NCBI GenBank assembly: GCA_020832375.1
Contig: JAFIEW010000016.1
Span: forward strand, 1-47,677
DNA: 47,677 nt
From: Cyclobacteriaceae bacterium
GTDB lineage: Bacteria; Bacteroidota; Bacteroidia; Cytophagales; Cyclobacteriaceae
Direction of reading: 5' to 3'
Shown: positions 8,390 to 16,026 of the stretch, one piece after another
Layout of the letters: each line of letters opens with the position of its first letter
Numbering within the stretch: the stretch's first letter is position 1
Program-made: the position numbers and the translations under genes
Notes under the pieces: generated by a model
What the model saw: the letters and a program-made list of their open reading frames with translations, nothing else
Told to the model about the DNA's origin: nothing
The model's database searches: none

Positions 8390-9358
8390 ATGAAGAAAAT
8401 TAAAATTGTAGAAGTAAAATCTGAAATTGGAGCTGGCACCCGTGGTTCAGCCTTAGGGATTGATGCTCTAAAGATTGCTTGCTTAGACAAAGGGTCGAAT
8501 TTTTTCGCTAATTATTCGATCTTAGAGGTGGAAACAAACAATATGGCCTTGTTTGATGAACCTCAAGACCCCACTGCCTTAAGACTTGAGGCTATACAGC
8601 ACGTATTAAAGGATATTTCTTGTGCTGTTTTCAATACTTTTAAAGAAGGTGATTTTCCGCTTGTGCTAGCGGGAGATCATAGCAATGCTGCGGGTACGAT
8701 TTCAGGTATCAAGAGAGCTTTCCCTAAGAAGCGGTTGGGTATCATCTGGATTGATGCTCACGGTGATTTACACACTCCATATACGAGTCCTTCTGGTAAT
8801 GTGCACGGCATGCCTCTTGCTATTGCTGCGGCGGAAGACAATTTAGACATGGCGATTAATACGCCATCGGAACAAACGCTTAATACATGGAATCGACTCA
8901 AAAACCTTGGTGTTGAAGGTCCTAAATTTGAATATCAGGATCTTGTATTTATCGCACTTCGCGACACCGAAGAACCAGAAGAGGCACTCTTGAAAAGGCA
9001 TGGCATAAAAAATTTCACTACTCAAGAAGTGAGAACAAAAGGTGGTAAAGCTATCGCCAAGGCTAGCTTAGATCACCTAGCTGACTGCGACATGATTTAC
9101 ATCTCTTTTGATGTAGATAGCTTAGATGCCAACCTATCTCGTGGTACAGGGACTCCTGTTGCCAACGGGTTAACCTTTGAAGAGGCACTCGACATCAATG
9201 CAGAGCTACTGAAAGATCCTAGGGTGGTTTGCTGGGAAATGGTTGAAGTAAATCCTACTTTAGATAGTGAAAATAAGATGGCAGAACTGGCTTTTGATAT
9301 CTTAGAGGCCTCGACTGAAGTATTGGAAAATACAAGATTGAAAAAAGAAATGGCATAA
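8390..9358 (+). CDS. rocF: Arginase
   Basis: A ureohydrolase that splits arginine into ornithine and urea with a binuclear manganese centre. The three metal-binding motifs are present: LAGDHSNAAG, WIDAHGDLHTPYTSPSGNVHGMP (written here as its parts WIDAHGDL and SGNVHGMPL), and ISFDVDSLD, with a late WEMVEVNPTLD glutamate. The spacing and SGNVHGMP loop favour arginase over agmatinase. ATG 8390 (MKKIKIVEVKSEIGAG) is preferred over the upstream TTG at 8348, because family members start just before this beta strand. The 322-residue length is normal. It is followed by a clear terminator. A second ureohydrolase, the agmatinase at 41610, is kept separate with the polyamine genes. Confidence 0.9.
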   Translation: MKKIKIVEVKSEIGAGTRGSALGIDALKIACLDKGSNFFANYSILEVETNNMALFDEPQDPTALRLEAIQHVLKDISCAVFNTFKEGDFPLVLAGDHSNAAGTISGIKRAFPKKRLGIIWIDAHGDLHTPYTSPSGNVHGMPLAIAAAEDNLDMAINTPSEQTLNTWNRLKNLGVEGPKFEYQDLVFIALRDTEEPEEALLKRHGIKNFTTQEVRTKGGKAIAKASLDHLADCDMIYISFDVDSLDANLSRGTGTPVANGLTFEEALDINAELLKDPRVVCWEMVEVNPTLDSENKMAELAFDILEASTEVLENTRLKKEMA

Positions 9359-9411
9359 AGTTGTTTTATTTATCCCTCTATTATTTTTTGAGGGCATAAA
9401 AATATCTCATT

Positions 9412-9448
9412 AAAACCAAGTCATTGCGGCTTGGTTTTTTTATTTTTG
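9412..9448 (+). terminator. Rho-independent terminator after arginase, overlapping a -7 box
   Basis: AAAACCAAG (9412-9420), a 9-base loop, CTTGGTTTT (9430-9438) and a T-rich tail to 9447. A TATTTTTG at 9441-9448 overlaps the tail and could be the -7 box for argS, although no good -33 element is spaced for it. A weaker stem CCCTC/GAGGG lies at 9374-9394. Confidence 0.85.
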
Positions 9449-9577
9449 CGAACTTTAATAAAAACAAGTTATCATCAGTACGGTAGCAAAATATGGATGG
9501 GGTTCATTAAAGGATAATGTCAAGTTTTAATGGATTCAGCATCTTTCAAGGATAGAAAAGATAAAATCAAGGATACT

Positions 9578-11365
9578 ATGAGCATTTCTCAACAACTGCA
9601 GCAAGCAGTAGTCAAAGCGTGTAAGGAAATTTTTAAGCATGAACTTTCAGCAGATGATATTCATTTTCAGCCGACTAGGAAAGATTTTGAGGGGTCTTTT
9701 ACTTTGGTGACCTTTGGAATGTCAAAAGCTTTACGGACACGACCCGATGCAATCGCTGAGCAGCTTGGAGTGTATCTGAAAGAAAATGAGCCGATAGTAG
9801 AAGATTTCAATGTCGTAAAAGGCTTTTTGAATATAGTGATTGCTGATTTTCAATGGATCGAGCAGTTTAATCATTTGAGCAGCATAGCAGATAGGGGTGG
9901 TATTCCAAAAAATGGCAAGAAAGTCATGGTTGAATACTCATCCCCCAACACCAATAAACCCCTTCACTTGGGGCACCTCAGAAATAATTTTTTGGGTTAT
10001 TCTATTGCAGAAATTTTGGAAGCTGCGGGTTATGAGGTATTGAAAGTGAACTTGGTAAATGATCGAGGCATCCATATTTGTAAGTCGATGCTTGCTTATC
10101 AAAAATTTGGCAATGGGGAGACGCCACAAAGCTCAGGAATTAAAGGCGATCATCTCATAGGAAAATACTATGTTCGATTTGATCAAGAGTATAAAAAAGA
10201 GGTGGCTTCACTAATTGAGCAAGGACTAGAAAAAGAATTTGCGGAAAAACAAGCATCTATGATGCTCGAGGCTCAAGAAATGCTCAAAAAGTGGGAGGCT
10301 GGTGAGCCCGAAACCGTGAATTTATGGTCTACCATGAATGGCTGGGTATATGAAGGCTTCGATGAAACCTATAAAAAGATGGGAGTAACTTTCGATAAAT
10401 ATTATTATGAAAGTGATACCTATCTGTTGGGAAAGGACATAGTAGACGAGGGGCTTGAAAAGCAAGTATTCTATAAAAAAGCTGATGGATCGGTTTGGGT
10501 AGATCTTAAGGATAAGAATCTAGATGAAAAGCTATTGCTCCGGGGCGATGGTACTTCTGTATACATTACGCAAGATATTGGTACGGCAGAGTTAAAGTAT
10601 CAAGACTTTGCATTTGATAAATCAGTTTATGTGGTAGGAAACGAGCAGGACTATCATTTTGCTGTCCTTTTTGCAATTTGTGAAAAACTTCAGAAATCCT
10701 ATGCTAGCGGCATGTATCATTTGTCATACGGCATGGTAGATTTACCTAGTGGACGAATGAAGTCTAGAGAAGGTACTGTGGTTGATGCCGATGATTTGAT
10801 TCAAGAGATGATTAATACAGCCAAAGCAAAAACCGATGAACTCGGTAAGACTGATGGTTTTAGCCAAGAGCAAGCAGCAGAACTGCACTACACCTTGGCG
10901 ATGGGTGCTTTGAAATATTTCTTGCTTCGTGTTGACCCGAAGAAGCGTATGCTTTTTAACCCTGAAGAGAGTATTGAGTTTCAGGGTAATACAGGCCCTT
11001 TCATCCAGTATACTCACTCGAGGATATCGAGCATCTTGCGGAAGGCTGAACAACTATCACTAGACTATCAGGCTGACTCGAGCACTCATATGAAGCTAAA
11101 CAAAGAGGAAGTAGAGCTCATACAGTTAATTAGTAAATTTTCTCAAGTGATTCTGGAGGCTGCCAATGATTTTTCACCAGCTGTCATCGCTCAGTATGCA
11201 TTTGATTTAGCAAAGGAGTATAATCGCTTTTATGCCGAGCATCCGATATTTAATGAGAAAGATGACGAGACAAGAATCTTCAGGATAAAACTTTCTGCCG
11301 AAGTTGCTCGAACAATTAAAAGCAGTATGCGTTTATTGGGAATAATTGTACCTGATAGGATGTAA
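9578..11365 (+). CDS. argS: Arginyl-tRNA synthetase
   Basis: Class I synthetase that charges tRNA-Arg. Visible parts: the N-terminal Add1 domain (about 1-110), the HIGH-type motif in NTNKPLHLGHLRNNFLG near residue 130, the KMSKS-equivalent in LPSGRMKSREGTVV near residue 393, and the C-terminal DALR anticodon-binding domain ending at LLGIIVPDRM. ATG 9578 (MSISQQLQQAVV) is chosen over an ATG 16 codons upstream because the family starts at this helix; AAGGATACT directly precedes it. Length 595 residues is normal. The glutathione peroxidase gene starts 17 bases downstream. Confidence 0.95.
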   Translation: MSISQQLQQAVVKACKEIFKHELSADDIHFQPTRKDFEGSFTLVTFGMSKALRTRPDAIAEQLGVYLKENEPIVEDFNVVKGFLNIVIADFQWIEQFNHLSSIADRGGIPKNGKKVMVEYSSPNTNKPLHLGHLRNNFLGYSIAEILEAAGYEVLKVNLVNDRGIHICKSMLAYQKFGNGETPQSSGIKGDHLIGKYYVRFDQEYKKEVASLIEQGLEKEFAEKQASMMLEAQEMLKKWEAGEPETVNLWSTMNGWVYEGFDETYKKMGVTFDKYYYESDTYLLGKDIVDEGLEKQVFYKKADGSVWVDLKDKNLDEKLLLRGDGTSVYITQDIGTAELKYQDFAFDKSVYVVGNEQDYHFAVLFAICEKLQKSYASGMYHLSYGMVDLPSGRMKSREGTVVDADDLIQEMINTAKAKTDELGKTDGFSQEQAAELHYTLAMGALKYFLLRVDPKKRMLFNPEESIEFQGNTGPFIQYTHSRISSILRKAEQLSLDYQADSSTHMKLNKEEVELIQLISKFSQVILEAANDFSPAVIAQYAFDLAKEYNRFYAEHPIFNEKDDETRIFRIKLSAEVARTIKSSMRLLGIIVPDRM

Positions 11366-11382
11366 AATTTAATAGTTAACTC

Positions 11383-11970
11383 ATGAAAAATTTATTTATA
11401 CTGTTGTTTTTAGTGTCACCCTTGTTGATTTCTTGTGGTGTAAGAGAAGTGAAAAGCAGGCCCGACGACTTGTCTAGTGCCGTGATACCTGCTGAGCAAT
11501 CGATTTACAACTTTAAAGTTGAAAGCCTTAGCGGTGATATGATTGATTTTAGCCAGTATAAGGGTAAAAAGATCTTAATTGTCAATGTTGCATCTAAATG
11601 TGGTTATACGCCGCAATACAAAGATTTGCAGCAATTGCACGAGCTGCATGGTGATAAAGTAGCCATTCTTGGTTTCCCAGCAAATAACTTTGGTGGTCAA
11701 GAGCCTGGCTCAAATGATCAAATCAAGGAGTTTTGTCAAGAGAACTATGGTGTTACTTTTCAAATGTTTTCGAAGGTATCTGTGAAGGGAAAAGACAAGC
11801 ACCCTCTTTATGCATGGTTAACCGACAAGAGTAAAAATGGCTGGAATGAACAAGAGCCTTCGTGGAACTTTAGTAAATACCTCATTGATGAAGAAGGTAA
11901 GCTAATGAAGTTTTTTCCCTCTGCCATCAAACCAACTGATGATGAAATGATAGATGCCATCTTATCTTAA
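11383..11970 (+). CDS. Glutathione peroxidase-family lipoprotein
   Basis: A thiol peroxidase of the Gpx fold. A lipoprotein signal is present (hydrophobic helix then LLISCGV, Cys at residue 18), so it is likely membrane-anchored outside the cytoplasm. The catalytic motif is VASKCGYTPQYKDL with Cys rather than selenocysteine. The family signatures GFPANNFGGQEPGSN and WNFSKYLID follow, giving the Cys/Gln/Trp/Asn tetrad. Non-animal Gpx proteins usually use thioredoxin rather than glutathione; with bshB1 in this genome the thiol could also be bacillithiol, which is inference. It is probably co-transcribed with argS and ends at a strong terminator. Confidence 0.92.
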   Translation: MKNLFILLFLVSPLLISCGVREVKSRPDDLSSAVIPAEQSIYNFKVESLSGDMIDFSQYKGKKILIVNVASKCGYTPQYKDLQQLHELHGDKVAILGFPANNFGGQEPGSNDQIKEFCQENYGVTFQMFSKVSVKGKDKHPLYAWLTDKSKNGWNEQEPSWNFSKYLIDEEGKLMKFFPSAIKPTDDEMIDAILS

Positions 11971-12010
11971 TATAATATTAGATTTTGAGCATTTTGCTTA
12001 ATGAATTTTA

Positions 12011-12040
12011 AAATCCCCGTGTAGGTCACGGGGATTTTTT
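12011..12040 (+). terminator. Rho-independent terminator after gpx
   Basis: AAATCCCCGTG, loop TAGGT, CACGGGGATTT and further T to 12040. The GC-rich stem with T-run is about 40 bases past the peroxidase stop. Confidence 0.9.
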
Positions 12041-12043
12041 CTT

Positions 12044-12104
12044 GGATATCAGCCTTGAAAACTAATACGGCTTCGCTTACGTTGGCGAAAGTAATTAGAT
12101 ATCC
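12044..12104. repeat. Imperfect long hairpin
   Basis: GGATATC (12044-12050) pairs with GATATCC (12098-12104); inside, CTAATAC pairs imperfectly with GTAATTAG and TTCGC (12072-12076) with GCGAA (12085-12089). It fills the gap between the gpx terminator and the short MITE-like copy. Function unknown. Confidence 0.55.
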
Positions 12105-12111
12105 TTACTTA

Positions 12112-12188
12112 GGGTCTGCTTAAAAATAGCTAAATTGTTGATAAATAAACCATAAAGTCTAAACTTTACTTATTTGATTAAGCAAGCC
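12112..12188 (+). mobile_element. MITE-like element, 77-bp internal-deletion copy
   Basis: The first 65 bases match the left part of the 300-bp copy at 15339 (GGGTCTGCTTAAAAATAGC and onward), and the last 11 (TTAAGCAAGCC) match its right end; the middle is missing. It is flanked by TTACTTA (12105-12111) and TTATTTA (12189-12195), a 7-bp duplication with one mismatch. It carries no coding capacity. Confidence 0.75.
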
Positions 12189-12249
12189 TTATTTATGATT
12201 CTTTCTAACAGAGCCGACTAGACTTTGGTCTCTATATTATTTTATAAAT

Positions 12250-13509
12250 ATGCCATTTTACATTAGAAAATCATTTGGAAAAGGGCCATTAAGGATTAAT
12301 CTGTCTAAAAGTGGATTGGGTTTCTCATTGGGGGTGAAGGGTCTTCGCTACGGTGTAAATTCAAAAGTTAGTAGTTATGTACATGCAGGTAGGGGAGGCC
12401 TCTATTACCGCAAGTCAATAAAAAATGGCGCTTCACCCTCATCATTGAGTTCGCGAGCTAGTGTCCGCTCACAGGTGGTGGATAAAGAGATTTTTATTGA
12501 TACTGGACTCACTTATCCTTCACATCAACCATTATATAAACACGAGGAAGATTTACACCTTCCTACCATTCGCTTGAACAATGTTAAATCGAGTTTATAT
12601 CTTATTTTAGCCATAGTAAGCATCTTTTCCGTAGCAATGGGCGTACCTTTTTTTCCCGCTCTCGGGGTTTCTATTGTGTTTTTCCTAATGATAGTTTTTG
12701 AGAATCAAAAGCAAAAAAAGCAATTGGATCACCTTGACCACTTCCTACAAACTCTAGAAAACTATCCTGAGCAAGAGCAGGATGTCACTTTACTGAGGCG
12801 TAGTGTTCCTTCTTTCCTCAAAGGTACAGACCTGAAAGCCTTTTATTATCGATTGGTCTATCAATGGTTTGGAGGAGTGGCACGCTTAGTGTTTCCGCTC
12901 AATAAAACTTATGAACTTGCCATACAACTTGGCTTGAGTGAGGATGAACTCATAGAAATAAAGACTTATTGGTATCGAGAAATTTTAGAACACCTTAGTT
13001 CTGATCATCAGCTTACTCAAGAAGAAGTTCAACATCTTGATCTTTTGGCTCAGAAATGGAATATACCCAACGAAGTCATCCAAGCTGAGCGGCATTATAT
13101 TCGTTTTATGACGGAGCTAAGAGAACAGATTGATGAAAAAATTGATGATAATATTTTACAGGACAAGAGCTATTTTTACAGTGGAGAGGGCAGAGTTTTG
13201 CAAGCGGTGATACAAAACAGCTACCAAAGAGATAATTTGCGATACAAAGAAATAGGCTACAAGCTGGATATTGAAGGTGCCTTGGAAATCAATCAGCGCT
13301 TTATCCGTCTCATTCAGCAAAATGGTGATGAGAGAAAGTATACGCTCAATCATTTAATTGATGCCGAGTTGTCTATTGAAGATGGTACTGTACGTTTATT
13401 TTTTAAAAATAGAGTAAGTCCCCTGGTGCTTTCAATGCCCGACCAATTGAAATTTTTTACGATACTGCAAAAAGTATTAGAAAGCCGTAAAAGTAAAGTG
13501 GAGCGTTAA
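12250..13509 (+). CDS. DUF4236 membrane protein with helical C-terminal domain
   Basis: 419 residues. The N-terminal 55 residues are a clear DUF4236 domain (IRKSFGKGPLRINLSKSGLG and SYVHAGRGGLYYRKS). A variable linker follows, then two closely spaced membrane helices (about residues 117-152, LYLILAIVSIFSVAMG and ALGVSIVFFLMIVF). The 260-residue cytoplasmic C-terminus is helical and contains DHQLTQEEVQHLDLLAQKWN around 255-275, reminiscent of TerB-like helices. The function of DUF4236 is unknown; it occurs as a stand-alone domain or fused to diverse partners. It lies downstream of a MITE-like copy, with no obvious partner gene, and dut begins about 100 bases later on the same strand. Confidence 0.85.
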   Translation: MPFYIRKSFGKGPLRINLSKSGLGFSLGVKGLRYGVNSKVSSYVHAGRGGLYYRKSIKNGASPSSLSSRASVRSQVVDKEIFIDTGLTYPSHQPLYKHEEDLHLPTIRLNNVKSSLYLILAIVSIFSVAMGVPFFPALGVSIVFFLMIVFENQKQKKQLDHLDHFLQTLENYPEQEQDVTLLRRSVPSFLKGTDLKAFYYRLVYQWFGGVARLVFPLNKTYELAIQLGLSEDELIEIKTYWYREILEHLSSDHQLTQEEVQHLDLLAQKWNIPNEVIQAERHYIRFMTELREQIDEKIDDNILQDKSYFYSGEGRVLQAVIQNSYQRDNLRYKEIGYKLDIEGALEINQRFIRLIQQNGDERKYTLNHLIDAELSIEDGTVRLFFKNRVSPLVLSMPDQLKFFTILQKVLESRKSKVER

Positions 13510-13616
13510 TTTTTTTTATGTGGAATGAAGATCTATTCCGATATCCCTCTGTTATGTAGTCATTGTATTTGTTGAGTAGCGCGATACAGCTTACCTTTAT
13601 GATTGAATCAATCCTA

Positions 13617-14072
13617 ATGAAATTGGAAATAAAAAGTGTAAAGATCAAGCTGATCAATCGATCAGCACATGAAGCGCCTGCCTATGCGACTGTAGACAGT
13701 GCGGGATGTGATTTAAGGGCTAATATCGAAGAGGACTTAGTACTTTCGCCTCTTGAGCGACAACTCATTCCTACCGGTATTTTTATGGAGCTACCGAAAG
13801 GGCATGAGGCTCAAGTGAGACCACGTAGCGGTTTAGCCTTTAAAAAAGGTATTACTGTGCTTAATTCACCTGGAACAATTGACGCAGATTATCGTGGTGA
13901 AGTAAAAGTACTACTGATTAATCTGAGTAATGATGAAGTCACCATTTCGGCGGGAGAACGCATTGCTCAATTGGTAGTGGCTTCTTACGTTCGCGCCGAC
14001 TGGGAAGAAGTAGCCGAACTCGGGCAAACTGAAAGGGGAGCTGGAGGATACGGAAGTACAGGATCCCGATAG
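13617..14072 (+). CDS. dut: dUTP diphosphatase
   Basis: Trimeric enzyme that hydrolyses dUTP to dUMP, keeping uracil out of DNA and feeding dTMP synthesis. All five motifs are visible in order: [16 protein letters not shown], the [13 protein letters not shown] catalytic-Asp motif, GERIAQLVV, and the flexible C-terminal [11 protein letters not shown] that closes the active site. ATG 13617 ([13 protein letters not shown]) is chosen; an ATG at 13599 and a TTG at 13563 are in frame but add residues with no family counterpart. 151 residues is normal. The sugar nucleotidyltransferase follows 45 bases later. Confidence 0.95.
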   Translation: MKLEIKSVKIKLINRSAHEAPAYATVDSAGCDLRANIEEDLVLSPLERQLIPTGIFMELPKGHEAQVRPRSGLAFKKGITVLNSPGTIDADYRGEVKVLLINLSNDEVTISAGERIAQLVVASYVRADWEEVAELGQTERGAGGYGSTGSR

Positions 14073-14117
14073 TCAGCAATAATTTTTTCAATTTACATCA
14101 ACTAAACAGATCGGTTT

Positions 14118-15125
14118 ATGAAGATAATCATCCCCATGGCTGGTAAAGGGAAGCGCATGCGCCCTCATACCCTCACTACCCCTAAACCTTTATTGCCAAT
14201 AGTAGGGAAACCTATTGTGCAACGATTGGTAGAAGACCTTAGCGAGGTAGTATCAGATAAAATCACGGATATTGGATTTATCATTGGAGATTTTGGCTCA
14301 GAAGTAGAATCACAATTGATTGCAATTGCTGAAAATATGGGTGCTAAAGGTCATATTTTTCATCAAGAGAAAGCTTTAGGGACAGCACACGCTATCTTGT
14401 GTGCGCAAGAAATACTGAGCGGAAATGTGCTTGTCGCTTTCGCAGACACCTTATTTCGTGCAGACTTCACCTTAGATGCAAACCAGGACGGTATTATCTG
14501 GGTGAAAGAAGTACCAAACCCAGAGCAATATGGAGTAGTAAAGTTAGATGAAGGCGGTAATATCGTAGAGTTTGTAGAAAAGCCATCAAGTTTTGTTTCT
14601 AACTCAGCCATTATTGGTATTTACTACTTCAAAGACGGCGATAATCTCAAAAAAGAGCTTCAATATCTCATTGATAACGATATCAAAGATGCAGGTGGTG
14701 AATTTCAGATTACCGTCGCACTAGAAAACATGAAGAACAAGGGCTTGAAGTTGAAGCAAGGTGCGGTAGAAGACTGGCTAGATTGTGGCAATAAAGATGT
14801 CACTGTAGAAACTAACGGTCGCTACATTCAATTTCTTGCCTCAAAAGATCTGATTAGTGCAGAAGCGCAACTTGAAAACACAAGCATTATACCCCCTGTA
14901 TTTATAGGGGCAGGTGCGAAAATTTCAAATAGCGTCATTGGACCTAATGTATCTATTGGGAAAGATTCTGTTATCAAAAGATCAATTATATCTAATACAA
15001 TTTTACAGGAGAGTGTTTCGCTTGAGGGAGTCAATTTGGATAATAGCATGGTGGGTAATTTCGCCAAAATTGTAAAGAAAAGTGATGATCTGAGCCTTGG
15101 CGATTACAACCATTTGATTTTATAA
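14118..15125 (+). CDS. Sugar-1-phosphate nucleotidyltransferase
   Basis: 335 residues. The nucleotidyl-transfer motif MAGKGKRMRPHTLTTPKPLL at the N-terminus, ALGTAHAI, and FADTLFRADF (the metal-binding Asp) identify a GlmU/RfbA-type pyrophosphorylase making an NDP-sugar from a sugar-1-phosphate. The C-terminal third has hexapeptide-like repeats (IGAGAKISNSVIGPNVSIG) forming a short left-handed beta helix. The sugar and nucleotide cannot be decided from sequence; glucose-1-phosphate with UTP or dTTP is plausible. No polysaccharide cluster surrounds it, so it is likely a housekeeping cell-envelope sugar enzyme. Confidence 0.88.
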   Translation: MKIIIPMAGKGKRMRPHTLTTPKPLLPIVGKPIVQRLVEDLSEVVSDKITDIGFIIGDFGSEVESQLIAIAENMGAKGHIFHQEKALGTAHAILCAQEILSGNVLVAFADTLFRADFTLDANQDGIIWVKEVPNPEQYGVVKLDEGGNIVEFVEKPSSFVSNSAIIGIYYFKDGDNLKKELQYLIDNDIKDAGGEFQITVALENMKNKGLKLKQGAVEDWLDCGNKDVTVETNGRYIQFLASKDLISAEAQLENTSIIPPVFIGAGAKISNSVIGPNVSIGKDSVIKRSIISNTILQESVSLEGVNLDNSMVGNFAKIVKKSDDLSLGDYNHLIL

Positions 15126-15150
15126 GGCCTATTTAATAATATGAAAATGA

Positions 15151-15225
15151 AATAAGAGAGAGGTAAACGTATTTTGGGTGAATGTAACGCAAAGCGATAA
15201 GACCTACCTCTGCCTTTCTCTTATT
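15151..15225. repeat. Long-loop inverted repeat after nucleotidyltransferase gene
   Basis: AATAAGAG-AGAGGTA (15151-15165) pairs with TACCTCT (15205-15211) and CTCTTATT (15218-15225), with a 6-base bulge between them. The loop of about 39 bases is too long for a classical terminator, but it lies 26 bases past the stop codon and may stabilise the 3' end. Confidence 0.5.
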
Positions 15226-15338
15226 CTCTATTCTATGCAATAAGTCTCAATGATATTAAATTTTGCCCTTCAGTTATATCGCGGCCATTGAAATAAGCTG
15301 GCCAATTGCACATCATGGACTTTTTTAAACGTTAAGTA

Positions 15339-15638
15339 GGGTGTGTTTAAAAACAGCTAAATTGTTGATAAATAAATCATAAAACCTAGACTTTATTTCT
15401 TTGAGTGCTTAGTTTTTATTCAAAAGTGGTGAAAATGCTTGCACGAACATCTCTGAGATAGTCATCTTGTAGCTTAGCCCCAAGCATTATCGTGATTCGT
15501 TAATCATAAGCGGTATTTATTTGAAAAAAGATTAAAAGCTTTAAATAAGCTCTTTAAAATAATCATTTTTCTGTCCATTAATACATGTGAAGCTTGTGCC
15601 GCCTCGAATCTGCAGTACTTGGGACTTTTAAGCAAGCC
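15339..15638 (+). mobile_element. MITE-like element, 300-bp copy with perfect 7-bp TSD
   Basis: The element begins GGGTGTGTTTAAAAACAGC and ends TTTTAAGCAAGCC. Its ends are imperfect inverted repeats (right end reversed: GGCTTGCTTAAAA). TTAAGTA directly flanks it on both sides (15332-15338 and 15639-15645), a clean target-site duplication. It has no coding capacity worth claiming. Inside, AATGCTTG (15434-15441) and CAAGCATT (15481-15488) form an 8-bp stem kept in the copy at 28066. The mobilising transposase is not in the window and the IS family is not assignable. Confidence 0.8.
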
Positions 15639-16026
15639 TTAAGTAAAACTGAATCAATTTAAAGCGAGAGAAGATCCTCAGATGAATGTACTAGGTTGAA
15701 ATGGTCAAAATTTTTTATCTTTACAGTTCACTGTATGTCTTAAGTGGTCATCATAGCGTTAAAAGTTCATTATCTAAGTGAATGAATGAAGTATAGGGTG
15801 CTTTTAGGCCAATTTAGTTAATTGAGAGAATTCGCACAAAAGTTTGAGACTTTCTAAGTATTACCATAAACAGATCAAAAACAATCAGGTTATATCTACT
15901 CATAAGGGAATTTTTTCTTTATAATCAGCAGAGAGGTTAAGTATTCTTTAGTTCGATAATAAGAGGATAAAGATTTCGGCCTTAATATCATTAAAGTAGC
16001 GTATAACCAATAAATATAGAGATCCA

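Larger units (their letters stand above)
15126..16026. other. Long intergenic region with MITE-like element
   Basis: About 900 bases without a gene. It contains the inverted repeat at 15151-15225, the 300-bp MITE-like element at 15339-15638 with its target duplication, and about 380 further AT-rich bases before the TPR gene in which I see no consensus promoter or open frame. Confidence 0.65.

Noticed and set aside
15410-15500. Short reading frames inside the MITE-like copies (minus strand, starting MLGAKLQ in both long copies)
   Set aside because: Only about 23 codons, with divergent middle residues; shared start and end are explained by the conserved stem arms. Not enough to claim a peptide or a transposase tail.
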